Both the position numbers and the translations under genes were made by a program. From assembly GCF_000631985.1 (NCBI RefSeq), contig NZ_JFYN01000041.1, positions 186,001 to 250,000 of the forward strand: a stretch of 64,000 bases of DNA, read 5' to 3'. Below the pieces are notes generated by a model. It did no database searches and was not told the origin of the DNA. It saw only the letters and a list, made by a program, of their open reading frames with translations. Position 1 is the stretch's first letter. Every line of letters starts with the position of its first letter. Origin of the DNA: Pseudomonas sp. RIT288. Lineage in GTDB: Bacteria; Pseudomonadota; Gammaproteobacteria; Pseudomonadales; Pseudomonadaceae. Positions 9,212-18,413 of the stretch are shown in pieces.

Positions 9212-9951
9212 TGTTGACCTTCCTCGATCAGGGTGCCTTCAGCGCCGCCATGCACGATGTTCAGCAGGGCGCCAGGCTTGTTCATGTTGAATACGCGCAG
9301 CGGCATCTTGTGGTCGCGGCACAGGCAAATAGCTGTCAGATCCATTACACCCAGCTTGCGATCCAGCACTTCATCATAAGTCAGATGATCGAACTTCTCG
9401 GCATGCGGGTCTTTGAACGGGTCAGCGGTATAGACGCCATCGACCTTGGTCGCCTTCAGAACGACGTCGGCGTCGATCTCGATGGCACGCAGGCAGGCTG
9501 CCGAATCCGTGGTGAAGAACGGATTGCCGGTACCGGCGGCGAAAATCACCACATCCTTGGAGTTCAGGTGGCGCATGGCTTTGCGGCGATCATAGTGATC
9601 GGTCACGCCAACCATGGAAATGGCCGACATCACGATAGCCGAGATATTGGCACGTTCCAGCGCATCGCGCATGGCCAGGGCGTTCATCACAGTGGCCAGC
9701 ATGCCCATGTGGTCGCCTGTCACCCGATCCATGCCAGCCTTGCTCAAGGCCTCGCCACGGAACAGGTTGCCACCGCCGATCACCAGACCGACCTGTACGC
9801 CGATGCCAACCAGTTGGCCGACTTCCAGCGCCATCCGATCCAGCACTTTTGGATCGATCCCGAACTCCTCCGAGCCCATCAGGGCCTCGCCGCTAAGCTT
9901 GAGTAGAATGCGTTTATAGCGAGCCTGATAACCACTGCCCTGCTGAGCCAT
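9208..9951 (-). CDS. pyrH: UMP kinase
   Basis: Phosphorylates UMP to UDP in pyrimidine nucleotide synthesis; hexameric and GTP-activated in bacteria. 247 residues of the amino-acid-kinase fold: the N-terminal KRILLKLSGEAL, the glycine-rich loop VIGGGNLFRG near 60, and the nucleotide region near 145-180. First gene of the pyrH-frr-uppS-cdsA-dxr group. It is separated from tsf by 212 bases holding a terminator-like hairpin. Confidence 0.97.
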   Translation of the reverse strand: MAQQGSGYQARYKRILLKLSGEALMGSEEFGIDPKVLDRMALEVGQLVGIGVQVGLVIGGGNLFRGEALSKAGMDRVTGDHMGMLATVMNALAMRDALERANISAIVMSAISMVGVTDHYDRRKAMRHLNSKDVVIFAAGTGNPFFTTDSAACLRAIEIDADVVLKATKVDGVYTADPFKDPHAEKFDHLTYDEVLDRKLGVMDLTAICLCRDHKMPLRVFNMNKPGALLNIVHGGAEGTLIEEGQQ

Positions 9952-10105
9952 TGCGAATCTCTCCTGCGGCGTATTAAAAAAATTCTGTGCAAGCTGTTTT
10001 ACAGCTGCCGTTCACTCTAGCTTGGCGCTGCTTCAGCGCCATCGGAACCTGGCTTTGTAAGTCAGTTCCCAGTGGAAACCAATTAAAAATTGGTAACCCC
10101 ATCTG

Positions 10106-10140
10106 AAAAGAGGCTGCGCGCGTGAGCGGGCAGCCTCTTT
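10106..10140 (-). terminator. Rho-independent terminator downstream of tsf
   Basis: Inverted repeat AAAGAGGCTGC / GCAGCCTCTTT with a short loop, about 25 bases after the tsf stop. On the minus strand the second arm ends in a short T run, so it should stop the rpsB-tsf transcript before pyrH. Confidence 0.8.
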
Positions 10141-10163
10141 CGGGCGACAGTTGAAAAACCGTC

Positions 10164-11027
10164 TTATTGCTTGGCGGCAGCCAGCTGGGCAGCAACTTCT
10201 TCAGCGAAGTTGTCGACCGGCTTCTCGATGCCTTCGCCTACTTTGAAGTAGGTGAAGGAAACGATTTCTGCGCCGCCTTTCTTGGCCAGCTCACCAACCT
10301 TGATTTCAGGGTTCTTGACGAACGCCTGCTCAACCAGGCTTGCTTCTGCCAGGAACTTGCTGATACGGCCTTTGACCATGTTCTCAACAATGTTTTCTGG
10401 CTTGCCTTTGATCTTCTCTTCGTTCAGCTGCAGGAACACAGCTTTTTCACGCTCGATCGCTTCAGCCGAAACTTGCGAAGGCAGCAGGAACTCAGGGTTG
10501 CTGGCAGCTACGTGCATCGCGATGTCTTTGGCCAGCTCGACGTCACCGCCTTTCAGAGCCACAACAACACCGATCTTGTTGCCGTGCAGGTAGGAACCTA
10601 CAACGTCACCTTCGATACGGGTCAGACGACGGATGTTGACGTTTTCGCCTACTTTGGCAACCAGTGCTTCGCGAGCAGCTTCTTGCGAAGCGATCAGCGG
10701 AGCAGCGTCGGTCAGCTTGTCAGCGAAAGCTTTTTCAACGCTGGCAGCAACGAAGTTCTTGAAGTCGTCTTGCAGAGCCAGGAAGTCGGTCTGCGAGTTC
10801 ACTTCCAGGATAACGGCAGCTTTACCGTCGTCCTTGATTGCGATTGCGCCTTCAGCGGCAACGTTGCCAGCCTTTTTCGCAGCCTTGATCGCGCCCGAAG
10901 CACGCATGTCATCAATGGCTTTTTCGATGTCGCCGTCAGCCTTTTCCAGGGCTTTCTTGCAGTCCATCATGCCTTCGCCGGTACGCTCGCGCAGTTCTTT
11001 AACCAACGCTGCAGTAATTGCTGCCAT
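10164..11027 (-). CDS. tsf: Elongation factor Ts
   Basis: Nucleotide exchange factor for EF-Tu. 287 residues from the ATG at 11027 (MAAITAALVKELRERTGEGM). The frame is open further upstream, but that part does not resemble EF-Ts. The N-terminal UBA-like domain contains TGEGMMDCKKAL, and the core carries the EF-Tu-contacting motif SQTDFLALQDDF near residue 80. It follows rpsB after about 200 bases containing a hairpin. Confidence 0.97.
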   Translation of the reverse strand: MAAITAALVKELRERTGEGMMDCKKALEKADGDIEKAIDDMRASGAIKAAKKAGNVAAEGAIAIKDDGKAAVILEVNSQTDFLALQDDFKNFVAASVEKAFADKLTDAAPLIASQEAAREALVAKVGENVNIRRLTRIEGDVVGSYLHGNKIGVVVALKGGDVELAKDIAMHVAASNPEFLLPSQVSAEAIEREKAVFLQLNEEKIKGKPENIVENMVKGRISKFLAEASLVEQAFVKNPEIKVGELAKKGGAEIVSFTYFKVGEGIEKPVDNFAEEVAAQLAAAKQ

Positions 11028-11177
11028 TTTCAAATTCCTCTTGGATAGGTTTTCAACCATTCCACCCGATCGAACGGGCGTTCAATTCTTCCCGAAACAC
11101 CTTGTAGCTGCTGCACGTTACAAATGCAGGAGGTGCGCTGCCACAAGTGGGCGCCAACAAACGGTTTTCGAGGTGGC

Positions 11178-11202
11178 AAAAAGGGGGCCAAGCCCCCTTT
11201 TT
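11178..11202 (-). terminator. Hairpin with T-tract between rpsB and tsf
   Basis: Perfect stem AAAAAGGGGG / CCCCCTTTTT around a short loop, 30 bases after the rpsB stop and about 150 before tsf. It resembles a symmetric intrinsic terminator. In this position it probably acts as a partial terminator setting the rpsB:tsf ratio. Confidence 0.75.
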
Positions 11203-11230
11203 GCTTACTGAGTCAACGCCAGGGCGTCGA

Positions 11231-11968
11231 TTACTCAGCTGCAGCCTGAGTTTCTTCAGCTGCGAATTCAACAGTGCCGCCAGCAACATTGTTGCGACCA
11301 CGGATCACTGCGTCAGCCATCGAACCCATGTACAGCTGGATAGCGCGGATTGCGTCATCGTTGCCTGGGATGATGTAGTCAACGCCTTCCGGGCTGCTGT
11401 TGGTATCGACAACGCCGATTACTGGGATGCCCAGCTTGTTGGCTTCGGTGATCGCGATGCGCTCGTGGTCAACGTCGATCACGAACAGTGCGTCTGGCAG
11501 ACCGCCCATGTCCTTGATGCCGCCCAGCGAGCGATCCAGCTTTTCCAGGTCACGGGAGCGCATCAGCGCTTCTTTCTTGGTCAGCTTGGCGAAAGTACCG
11601 TCTTCGGCTTGAACTTCAAGGTCACGCAGACGCTTGATGGAAGCACGAATGGTTTTGAAGTTGGTCAGCATGCCGCCCAACCAGCGGTGATCGACGTACG
11701 GCGAACCGCAACGTGCTGCTTCTTCAGCAACGATCTTGCCAGCGGAACGCTTGGTGCCGACGAACAGAATCTTGTTTTTGCCCTGGGCCAGACGCTCTAC
11801 GAAAGTCAGAGCTTCGTTGAACATTGGCAGGGTTTTTTCAAGGTTGATGATGTGAATCTTGTTACGCGCGCCGAAAATGTACTTACCCATTTTCGGATTC
11901 CAGTAACGGGTTTGGTGACCGAAGTGCACACCGGCCTTCAGCATATCGCGCATGTTGACTTGGGACAT
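11231..11968 (-). CDS. rpsB: 30S ribosomal protein S2
   Basis: Small-subunit protein on the solvent side of the 30S head, needed for S1 binding. 245 residues, starting MSQVNMRDMLKAGVHFGHQT, the near-invariant S2 start. The conserved motif WLGGMLTNFKTI is near residue 95. Transcribed with tsf. The leader upstream (to about 12,110) is described separately. Confidence 0.98.
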   Translation of the reverse strand: MSQVNMRDMLKAGVHFGHQTRYWNPKMGKYIFGARNKIHIINLEKTLPMFNEALTFVERLAQGKNKILFVGTKRSAGKIVAEEAARCGSPYVDHRWLGGMLTNFKTIRASIKRLRDLEVQAEDGTFAKLTKKEALMRSRDLEKLDRSLGGIKDMGGLPDALFVIDVDHERIAITEANKLGIPVIGVVDTNSSPEGVDYIIPGNDDAIRAIQLYMGSMADAVIRGRNNVAGGTVEFAAEETQAAAE

Positions 11969-12114
11969 GATAGTTCCTTAATAAGTCGGGTTTGGCCTCC
12001 ACGTATCCCAATGACCAACCAGTGGCATAAAGCCAAAAGCACCCAGGTCATCGTGTCGACACGTGTGTGGATTTAAGCTTTTCGGGGTATCCCCGGAAAG
12101 CGGCGCATTTTATA
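11969..12114 (-). promoter_or_regulatory. rpsB promoter and structured leader
   Basis: A minus-strand -10-like TATAAA lies at 12109-12114. Just downstream is a GC-rich hairpin (about 12080-12101, arms CGGGG/CCCCG flanked by complementary A/T runs), then roughly 100 bases of leader before the rpsB ATG. In other gammaproteobacteria S2 represses its own operon through the rpsB leader. That this leader does so is inference from position; the -35 match is weak. Confidence 0.45.
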
Positions 12115-12342
12115 CCACAGGGTGCGCAGAAACGGAACCCGGAATCTGTAATCGCACCAAGGACATGGGCGCAGCCCCCTTGGAATCGCCTCAAGGCACA
12201 CCATTGTATAGAGAGAGACGATGCACGCAGGCGCGGATTTGCGCCTTTCGTCTGTTAGAATCGGGTTTTTCAGGGTCGCAAAACGCACACCTGCCACCCT
12301 GGTCCGTATCAGTAAGCGCCGCCGAGCGCAGAGAGAGCCTGT

Positions 12343-13125
12343 ATGACCGTCAACCTCAAAACCCCCGAGGACATCGCTGGCATGCGTGTCGCCGGCAAGC
12401 TGGCCGCCGATGTGCTGGAAATGATTGCCGAACACGTCAAACCGGGCGTTACCACCGATCAACTGAACCAGATCTGCCACGACTACATCGTCAACGTGCA
12501 GCAGGCCATCCCTGCCCCGCTCAACTACAAGGGTTACCCGAAGTCGATCTGCACCTCGATCAACCACGTGGTCTGCCACGGCATTCCGAATGACAAGCCG
12601 CTGAAGAATGGCGACACCCTCAACATCGACGTCACCGTGATCAAGGACGGCTACCACGGCGACACCAGCCGCATGTTCCACATCGGCGAAGTGCCGGTCT
12701 GGGCCGAACGCCTGTCGCAGGTCACCCAGGAATGCATGTACAAGGCGATCGAAATCGTCAAACCTGGCTGCCGCCTCGGCGACATCGGTGAGATCATCCA
12801 GAAGCACGCGGAAAAGAACGGTTTCTCGGTGGTTCGCGAATTCTGCGGCCACGGCATCGGCAAGGTGTTCCACGAGGAACCGCAGATCCTGCACTACGGC
12901 CGCGCCGGTACCGGCATGGAACTGAAGGCCGGCATGACCTTCACCATCGAGCCGATGATCAACCAGGGCAAGGCTGACACCAAGGTACTGGGCGACGGCT
13001 GGACTGCGATCACCAAGGACCGCAAGCTCTCGGCACAGTGGGAACACACCCTGCTGGTGACCGACACCGGCTACGAGATCTTCACCCTGCGCGCCGACGA
13101 CACCATCCCGCGCGTCTCGGCCTGA
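12343..13125 (+). CDS. map: Type I methionine aminopeptidase
   Basis: Removes the initiator Met from nascent proteins when residue 2 is small. 260 residues of pita-bread fold. The five metal ligands are visible in order: Asp in NIDVTV, Asp in HGDTSRMF, His in CGHGIG, Glu in FTIEPM and Glu in QWEHTLL. It is divergent from rpsB, a classical arrangement (rpsB/map). The preceding bases GAGAGAGCCTGT supply the ribosome-binding site. Confidence 0.97.
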   Translation: MTVNLKTPEDIAGMRVAGKLAADVLEMIAEHVKPGVTTDQLNQICHDYIVNVQQAIPAPLNYKGYPKSICTSINHVVCHGIPNDKPLKNGDTLNIDVTVIKDGYHGDTSRMFHIGEVPVWAERLSQVTQECMYKAIEIVKPGCRLGDIGEIIQKHAEKNGFSVVREFCGHGIGKVFHEEPQILHYGRAGTGMELKAGMTFTIEPMINQGKADTKVLGDGWTAITKDRKLSAQWEHTLLVTDTGYEIFTLRADDTIPRVSA

Positions 13126-13166
13126 CCCCAAGAACGCTCCCAGCCTTATAGAAGGAAAGCCAATCG

Positions 13167-15869
13167 ATGCCGCAGGTGGATCCCGAACTCTTCGACCGCG
13201 GCCAGTTCCAGGCTGAACTGGCCCTGAAAGCGAGTCCCATTGCGGCGTTCAAAAAGGCGATCCGCCAGGCTCGCGAGGTCCTCGACACGCGTTTTCGCAG
13301 TGGTCGCGACATTCGCCGGCTGATCGAAGACCGGGCGTGGTTCGTCGACAATATCCTGCAAAAGGCCTGGGAGCAGTTCAACTGGAGCGAAGACGCCGAT
13401 ATCGCGCTGGTCGCGGTCGGCGGCTACGGCCGTGGTGAGTTGCACCCCTATTCCGACATCGACCTGCTGATCCTGCTGGACAGCGCCGATCACGAAGTCT
13501 TTCGCGATTCCATCGAGCGTTTTCTGACGCTGCTGTGGGACATCGGCCTGGAAGTCGGTCAGAGCGTACGCTCGGTCGACGAATGCGCCGAAGAAGCCCG
13601 CGCCGACCTGACGGTGGTCACCAACCTGATGGAAAGCCGCACCATCTGCGGCCCCGAGCGCCTGCGCCAGCGCATGCTCGATGTCACCAGTACGGCCCAC
13701 ATGTGGCCGGCCAAGGAGTTTTTCCTGGCCAAACGCGCTGAGCAAAAGGCCCGTCACCACAAGTACAACGACACCGAATACAACCTGGAACCCAACGTCA
13801 AAGGCTCGCCCGGTGGCCTGCGGGATATCCAGACGATTCTGTGGGTGGCCCGGCGTCAATACGGCACCCTGAACCTGCGCGCCCTCGCCGGCGAAGGTTT
13901 CCTGGTCGAGAGCGAAAACGCCCTGCTGGCGTCGTCCCAGGAATTCCTCTGGAAAGTGCGTTACGCCCTGCACATGCTCGCCGGTCGCTCCGAAGATCGC
14001 CTTTTGTTCGACCATCAACGGACGATTGCCGGCCTGCTCGGCTTTGAAGGTGACGACGCGAAACAGGCCGTCGAAAACTTCATGCAGCAATATTTCCGCG
14101 TGGTGATGAGCATCGCCCAGCTCAGCGACCTGATCATTCAGCATTTCGAGGAAGTCATCCTCGCCCCGGAAGACGAAGCGCCGCCGCAGCCGATCAACTC
14201 GCGCTTTCAACTGCACGACGGCTACATCGAAGCACGTAACGACAACGTGTTCCGCCGCACGCCGCTCGCCATGCTCGAGATCTTCGTGCTGATGGCCCAG
14301 CAGCCTGAAATCAAAGGCGTGCGCGCCGATACCATTCGCCTGCTGCGGGAAAATCGTCATCTGATCGACGACAACTTCCGCAATGACATCCGCAATACCA
14401 GCCTGTTCATCGAGCTGTTCAAGTGCAAGATCGGCGTGCACCGCAACCTGCGCCGGATGAACCGCTACGGCATCCTCGGGCGCTATCTGCCGGAGTTCGG
14501 TTTCATCGTCGGGCAGATGCAGCACGACCTGTTCCACATTTATACAGTCGATGCGCACACGCTGAACCTGATCAAACACCTGCGTAAGTTGCAGTACACC
14601 CAGGTGTCGGAAAAATTCCCGTTGGCCGCCAAGCTCATGGCCAAACTGCCCAAGCCCGAACTCATCTACATGGCCGGCCTGTATCACGACATCGGCAAGG
14701 GCCGGCATGGCGATCACTCGGACATCGGCGCGGTCGATGCCGAAGCGTTCTGCCAGCGCCATCAGTTGCCCCTGTGGGACAGCCGCCTGATCGTCTGGTT
14801 GGTGCAGAACCACCTGGTGATGTCGACCACCGCACAGCGCAAGGATCTGTCCGATCCACAGGTGATCCACGATTTCGCGCAGATCGTCGGCGACGAAACC
14901 CGTCTGGACTACCTGTACGTACTGACCGTGGCCGACATCAACGCGACCAACCCGACCCTGTGGAATTCGTGGCGCGCGAGCCTGTTGCGCCAGCTTTACA
15001 CCGAGACCAAACGCGCCCTGCGCCGAGGCCTGGAAAACCCGGTGGATCGCGAAGAGCAGATTCGCCAGACCCAAAGTGCGGCACTGGACATCCTCGTGCG
15101 CGGCGGCACTGATCCGGACGACGTCGAGCAGTTGTGGGCGCAGTTGGGCGATGACTATTTCCTCCGTCACACCGCTGGCGACGTGGCCTGGCACAGCGAT
15201 GCGATCCTGCAGCAGCCGGCCGATGGCGGTCCGCTGGTGCTGATCAAGGAAACCACCCAGCGCGAGTTCGAGGGAGGCACGCAGATCTTCATTTATGCCC
15301 CGGACCAGCACGACTTCTTCGCCGTAACCGTGGCCGCGATGGACCAGCTCAACCTGAACATTCACGACGCCCGGGTCATCACTTCGAGCAGCCAGTTCAC
15401 CCTCGACACCTACATCGTGCTCGATACCGACGGCGACTCGATCGGCGACAACCCGGCCCGGGTCAAACAGATTCGCGACGGCCTGACCGAAGCCCTGCGC
15501 AACCCCGACGATTACCCGACGATCATCCAGCGCCGGGTGCCGCGCCAGCTCAAGCACTTCGCCTTCGCGCCGCAGGTGACGATCCACAACGACGCGCAGC
15601 GTCCGGTGACGGTGCTGGAACTGACCGCACCGGATCGCCCGGGCCTGCTGGCGCGGATCGGCGGGATCTTCCTCGAGTTCGACCTGTCGCTGCAGAACGC
15701 CAAGATTGCGACCCTGGGCGAGCGCGTGGAAGACGTGTTCTTCATCACCGACGCCCACAACCAGCCACTCTCCGATCCGCTGCTGTGCAGCCGTTTGCAG
15801 GACGCAATCGTCGAGCAACTGAGCGTCAATCAGGAACCGGATATCAAACTGTCGCGCATCAGTATTTGA
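13167..15869 (+). CDS. glnD: Bifunctional uridylyltransferase/uridylyl-removing enzyme GlnD
   Basis: Senses glutamine and modifies PII proteins, controlling nitrogen metabolism. 900 residues, the usual length. The nucleotidyltransferase domain has GGYGRGELHPYSDIDLLIL at about 85-103 with its catalytic Asp pair. The HD hydrolase motif YHDIGKGRHGDHS is near 505. Two C-terminal ACT domains lie at about 700-790 and 810-890. It follows map after 41 bases. A large antisense open frame opposite this gene is not credible. Confidence 0.97.
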   Translation: MPQVDPELFDRGQFQAELALKASPIAAFKKAIRQAREVLDTRFRSGRDIRRLIEDRAWFVDNILQKAWEQFNWSEDADIALVAVGGYGRGELHPYSDIDLLILLDSADHEVFRDSIERFLTLLWDIGLEVGQSVRSVDECAEEARADLTVVTNLMESRTICGPERLRQRMLDVTSTAHMWPAKEFFLAKRAEQKARHHKYNDTEYNLEPNVKGSPGGLRDIQTILWVARRQYGTLNLRALAGEGFLVESENALLASSQEFLWKVRYALHMLAGRSEDRLLFDHQRTIAGLLGFEGDDAKQAVENFMQQYFRVVMSIAQLSDLIIQHFEEVILAPEDEAPPQPINSRFQLHDGYIEARNDNVFRRTPLAMLEIFVLMAQQPEIKGVRADTIRLLRENRHLIDDNFRNDIRNTSLFIELFKCKIGVHRNLRRMNRYGILGRYLPEFGFIVGQMQHDLFHIYTVDAHTLNLIKHLRKLQYTQVSEKFPLAAKLMAKLPKPELIYMAGLYHDIGKGRHGDHSDIGAVDAEAFCQRHQLPLWDSRLIVWLVQNHLVMSTTAQRKDLSDPQVIHDFAQIVGDETRLDYLYVLTVADINATNPTLWNSWRASLLRQLYTETKRALRRGLENPVDREEQIRQTQSAALDILVRGGTDPDDVEQLWAQLGDDYFLRHTAGDVAWHSDAILQQPADGGPLVLIKETTQREFEGGTQIFIYAPDQHDFFAVTVAAMDQLNLNIHDARVITSSSQFTLDTYIVLDTDGDSIGDNPARVKQIRDGLTEALRNPDDYPTIIQRRVPRQLKHFAFAPQVTIHNDAQRPVTVLELTAPDRPGLLARIGGIFLEFDLSLQNAKIATLGERVEDVFFITDAHNQPLSDPLLCSRLQDAIVEQLSVNQEPDIKLSRISI

Positions 15870-15917
15870 ATTAACAAACTATCCCTGTGGAGGCAGATAT
15901 AGCTGCCCGGGGCTTTT

Positions 15918-16050
15918 GTGGTGAGGTGATTTATCCCCGATGGGTTGCGAAGCGGCCCCAAAAACCTGCAATCGCGGTGCATCCGCTACACCGCACGCGA
16001 TGGTTTTGCGACTGCTGCGCAGCCGATCGGGGATCAATCCCCTCGCCACG
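15918..16050. repeat. REP-like inverted repeat between glnD and dapC
   Basis: Imperfect palindrome whose outer arms read GTGGTGAGGTGATTTATCCC and, inverted, GGGGATCAATCCCCTCGCCAC, with inner arms GGGTTGCGAAGCGGCC / TTTGCGACTGCTGCGCAGCC. This is a different REP sub-type from the GCGAGCCTGCTCGC and AGCTGCCGCAGGCTGCGA types elsewhere in the window. It ends 30 bases before the dapC start. Confidence 0.7.
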
Positions 16051-16079
16051 GAGTTCTCTCCACATTGAACGAGGCCCCC

Positions 16080-17279
16080 ATGAACAACGCTCTGAACCAG
16101 CTCCAGCCCTACCCGTTCGAAAAGCTCCGCGCCCTGCTGGGCACGGTCACCCCGAACCCGGACAAACGCCCGGTCGCCCTGTCGATCGGCGAGCCGAAAC
16201 ATCGCTCGCCAGGCTTTGTCGCCGAAGCGCTGGCGAACAATCTGGATCAGATGGCGGTGTATCCGACCACCCTCGGTATCCCGGCCCTGCGTGAGGCTAT
16301 CGCCGGCTGGTGCGAACGTCGCTTCGGCGTGCCAAGCGGCTGGATTGATCCGGCGCGCAATGTGCTGCCGGTCAACGGTACCCGCGAAGCGCTGTTCGCC
16401 TTCACCCAGACCGTGGTCAATCGGGGTGACGATGCACTGATAGTCAGCCCGAACCCGTTCTATCAGATCTACGAAGGTGCAGCGTTCCTCGCCGGGGCCA
16501 AGCCGCACTACCTGCCGTGCCTGGACGAAAACGGCTTCAACCCGGATTTCGACGCCGTGTCGCCAGAGATCTGGAAACGCTGCCAGATCCTGTTTCTGTG
16601 CTCGCCAGGCAACCCGACGGGCGCACTGATCCCGGTCGATGTACTGAAAAAACTCATCGCTCTGGCCGACGAATACGACTTCGTGATCGCCGCCGACGAG
16701 TGCTACAGCGAACTGTACTTCGACGAACAGACCCCGCCGCCGGGCCTGCTCAGCGCCTGCGTCGAACTGGGTCGCAAGGACTTCAAGCGTTGCGTGGTGT
16801 TCCACAGCCTGTCCAAACGTTCGAACCTGCCGGGCCTGCGCTCCGGTTTCGTCGCGGGCGACGCCGACGTCCTCAAGGGCTTCCTGCTGTACCGCACCTA
16901 CCACGGCTGCGCGATGCCGGTGCAAACCCAACTGGCCAGCGTCGCCGCCTGGAATGACGAAGTGCACGTTCGCGCCAACCGCGCGCTGTATCGCGAGAAG
17001 TTCGACGCAGTGCTGGCAATCCTCAGCCCGGTGATGGACGTGCAGCGCCCGGACGGCAGCTTCTATCTGTGGCCGAACGTGGCCGGTGACGATGCCGCAT
17101 TCTGTCGCGATCTGTTCGAACAGGAACACGTGACCGTGGTGCCAGGCTCGTATCTGTCGCGCGAAGTAGACGGTGTCAATCCAGGCGCCGGCCGAGTGCG
17201 CATGGCCTTGGTTGCGCCACTGGCTGAATGTGTTGAAGCTGCAGAACGGATCCGCGACTTCATCACCCGCCAACGTTAA
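16080..17279 (+). CDS. dapC: Succinyldiaminopimelate transaminase DapC
   Basis: PLP enzyme converting N-succinyl-2-amino-6-ketopimelate to N-succinyl-LL-diaminopimelate with glutamate, in lysine and peptidoglycan synthesis. 399 residues from the ATG at 16080 (MNNALNQLQPYPFEKLRALL). The open frame upstream is REP sequence. Fold-type I motifs: NPTGALIP near 180, and the PLP lysine region HSLSKRSNLPGLRSGF near 245. dapD and dapE are elsewhere in the window. Its final ~20 codons reappear, decayed, at 18275 and 19163. Confidence 0.95.
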   Translation: MNNALNQLQPYPFEKLRALLGTVTPNPDKRPVALSIGEPKHRSPGFVAEALANNLDQMAVYPTTLGIPALREAIAGWCERRFGVPSGWIDPARNVLPVNGTREALFAFTQTVVNRGDDALIVSPNPFYQIYEGAAFLAGAKPHYLPCLDENGFNPDFDAVSPEIWKRCQILFLCSPGNPTGALIPVDVLKKLIALADEYDFVIAADECYSELYFDEQTPPPGLLSACVELGRKDFKRCVVFHSLSKRSNLPGLRSGFVAGDADVLKGFLLYRTYHGCAMPVQTQLASVAAWNDEVHVRANRALYREKFDAVLAILSPVMDVQRPDGSFYLWPNVAGDDAAFCRDLFEQEHVTVVPGSYLSREVDGVNPGAGRVRMALVAPLAECVEAAERIRDFITRQR

Positions 17280-17286
17280 CGTTTTA

Positions 17287-17316
17287 ATGTCCGTGCCAGT
17301 CATCTGGCACGGACAT
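17287..17316 (+). terminator. dapC terminator hairpin
   Basis: Perfect stem ATGTCCGTGCCA / TGGCACGGACAT, eight bases after the dapC stop. The T-tract is poor. A degraded relative (CCTGCCAGTTCTGCTGGCAC) lies after the decayed dapC tail at 19163-19225. Confidence 0.65.
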
Positions 17317-17441
17317 ATCCCTCAAGTTACATTTAAAACCACTTTACGACTACTCCAGACACTGCCCGAAGTTTAATCTTGCGCAGTGATCTTTTGCATG
17401 CGTAAAACAACCAAAAAAACATATCAAGGAGAAAGATAACC

Positions 17442-18134
17442 ATGGACACCTTTCATTACTGCACGCTTCAAAAACCGTCTAAAGAACCAAACCCCAAAGA
17501 CATTAACAACCGCCGACAAAAACGCTCTTTAGTGCACTATGCCAAACTATGGCCAAGCCGACACACGCTGAAAATAGCTTTCATGGATAACCCAACTTCT
17601 GAGCACAAAAAGAACATCATTGCCGCCGCCGAAAAATGGCTTCCTTATATCAGCTTGAAGTTTGAGTTTGTCGAGGGCGTAGAGGGTGACATCCGAATCG
17701 CTACCGAGGGCGTTGTGAACAGTTCATTTCTGGGCAACGACGCACTGGATATCTTTCCTGATTCGCCCACCATGAACCTTGGCATCGCCCCCGAACACGA
17801 AGACTTCGAGACGGTCGTCATTCACGAGTTTGGCCACGCACTGGGCGCGATGCACGAACACCAGCACCCCAAGGCGCAAATCCCCTGGAACAAAGAAAAC
17901 GTTTATAACTATTACCAGAACAGGCCGTTAAATCCTCTGTCGCGAAACGAAGTTGACGACAATATATTTACACCCTTTGACGATGCCGATGCACTTTACT
18001 TGCCGTACGATCGACAATCCATCATGCACCATCCGGTTTCCAATAGCTTGACGCTGGGCAATTGGGAGAACCCGACAAATCGAGAAATCAGTGAGAAAGA
18101 CAAACAGCTCATGCGGTTGATTTATCCACGTTAA
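17442..18134 (+). CDS. Astacin-like (M12-type) metalloprotease, tandem copy 1
   Basis: Predicted zinc endopeptidase of the metzincin clan. 230 residues. The extended zinc site HEFGHALGAMHEH (128-140) provides three His ligands and the catalytic Glu129. The Met-turn SIMHHP (193-198) is of the astacin type; His195 replaces the Tyr usual after SIMH in the family. No signal peptide, membrane segment or RTX repeats are seen, so the cellular location is unknown. A good ribosome-binding site (AAGGAGAAAG) precedes the ATG. Lower GC than dapC and glnD. First of three paralogues. Confidence 0.88.
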   Translation: MDTFHYCTLQKPSKEPNPKDINNRRQKRSLVHYAKLWPSRHTLKIAFMDNPTSEHKKNIIAAAEKWLPYISLKFEFVEGVEGDIRIATEGVVNSSFLGNDALDIFPDSPTMNLGIAPEHEDFETVVIHEFGHALGAMHEHQHPKAQIPWNKENVYNYYQNRPLNPLSRNEVDDNIFTPFDDADALYLPYDRQSIMHHPVSNSLTLGNWENPTNREISEKDKQLMRLIYPR

Positions 18135-18274
18135 ACCACGAAAAAAATCATCAACAGTAAATAGCTGCTCAACAAAGCGATAAACGTTAACGTCTCGCGC
18201 TCTGGACATCAGGATCGTTAATCCGATACTTAAAGACACAGCCAAATACCGCGATTGCTTTATTTCACCGTGCC

Positions 18275-18331
18275 TTGATTGAATGCGTCGATGCTGCAGA
18301 ACCAGTTCGCACGTTCGTCACTCGCGATTAA
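18275..18331 (+). pseudogene. Decayed copy of the dapC 3' end (first)
   Basis: Reads LIECVDAAEPVRTFVTRD-stop, against the dapC terminus LAECVEAAERIRDFITRQR-stop: 11 of 18 aligned residues are identical and the stop position is similar. It lies between metalloprotease copies 1 and 2. It has no start codon or body of its own, so it is best read as debris from the segmental duplication that produced copy 2. Confidence 0.75.
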
Positions 18332-18413
18332 GACAACCACCAAAAATACTCCATGTGGACGTTTTGCCAAATCACCCAGCAAACCAACGCATCACTTGAA
18401 AAGGATTTAAAGA

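Noticed and set aside
13146..15818. 890-codon minus-strand open frame opposite glnD
   Set aside because: Antisense shadow of a strongly supported gene; low-complexity composition and no ribosome-binding site or domain.
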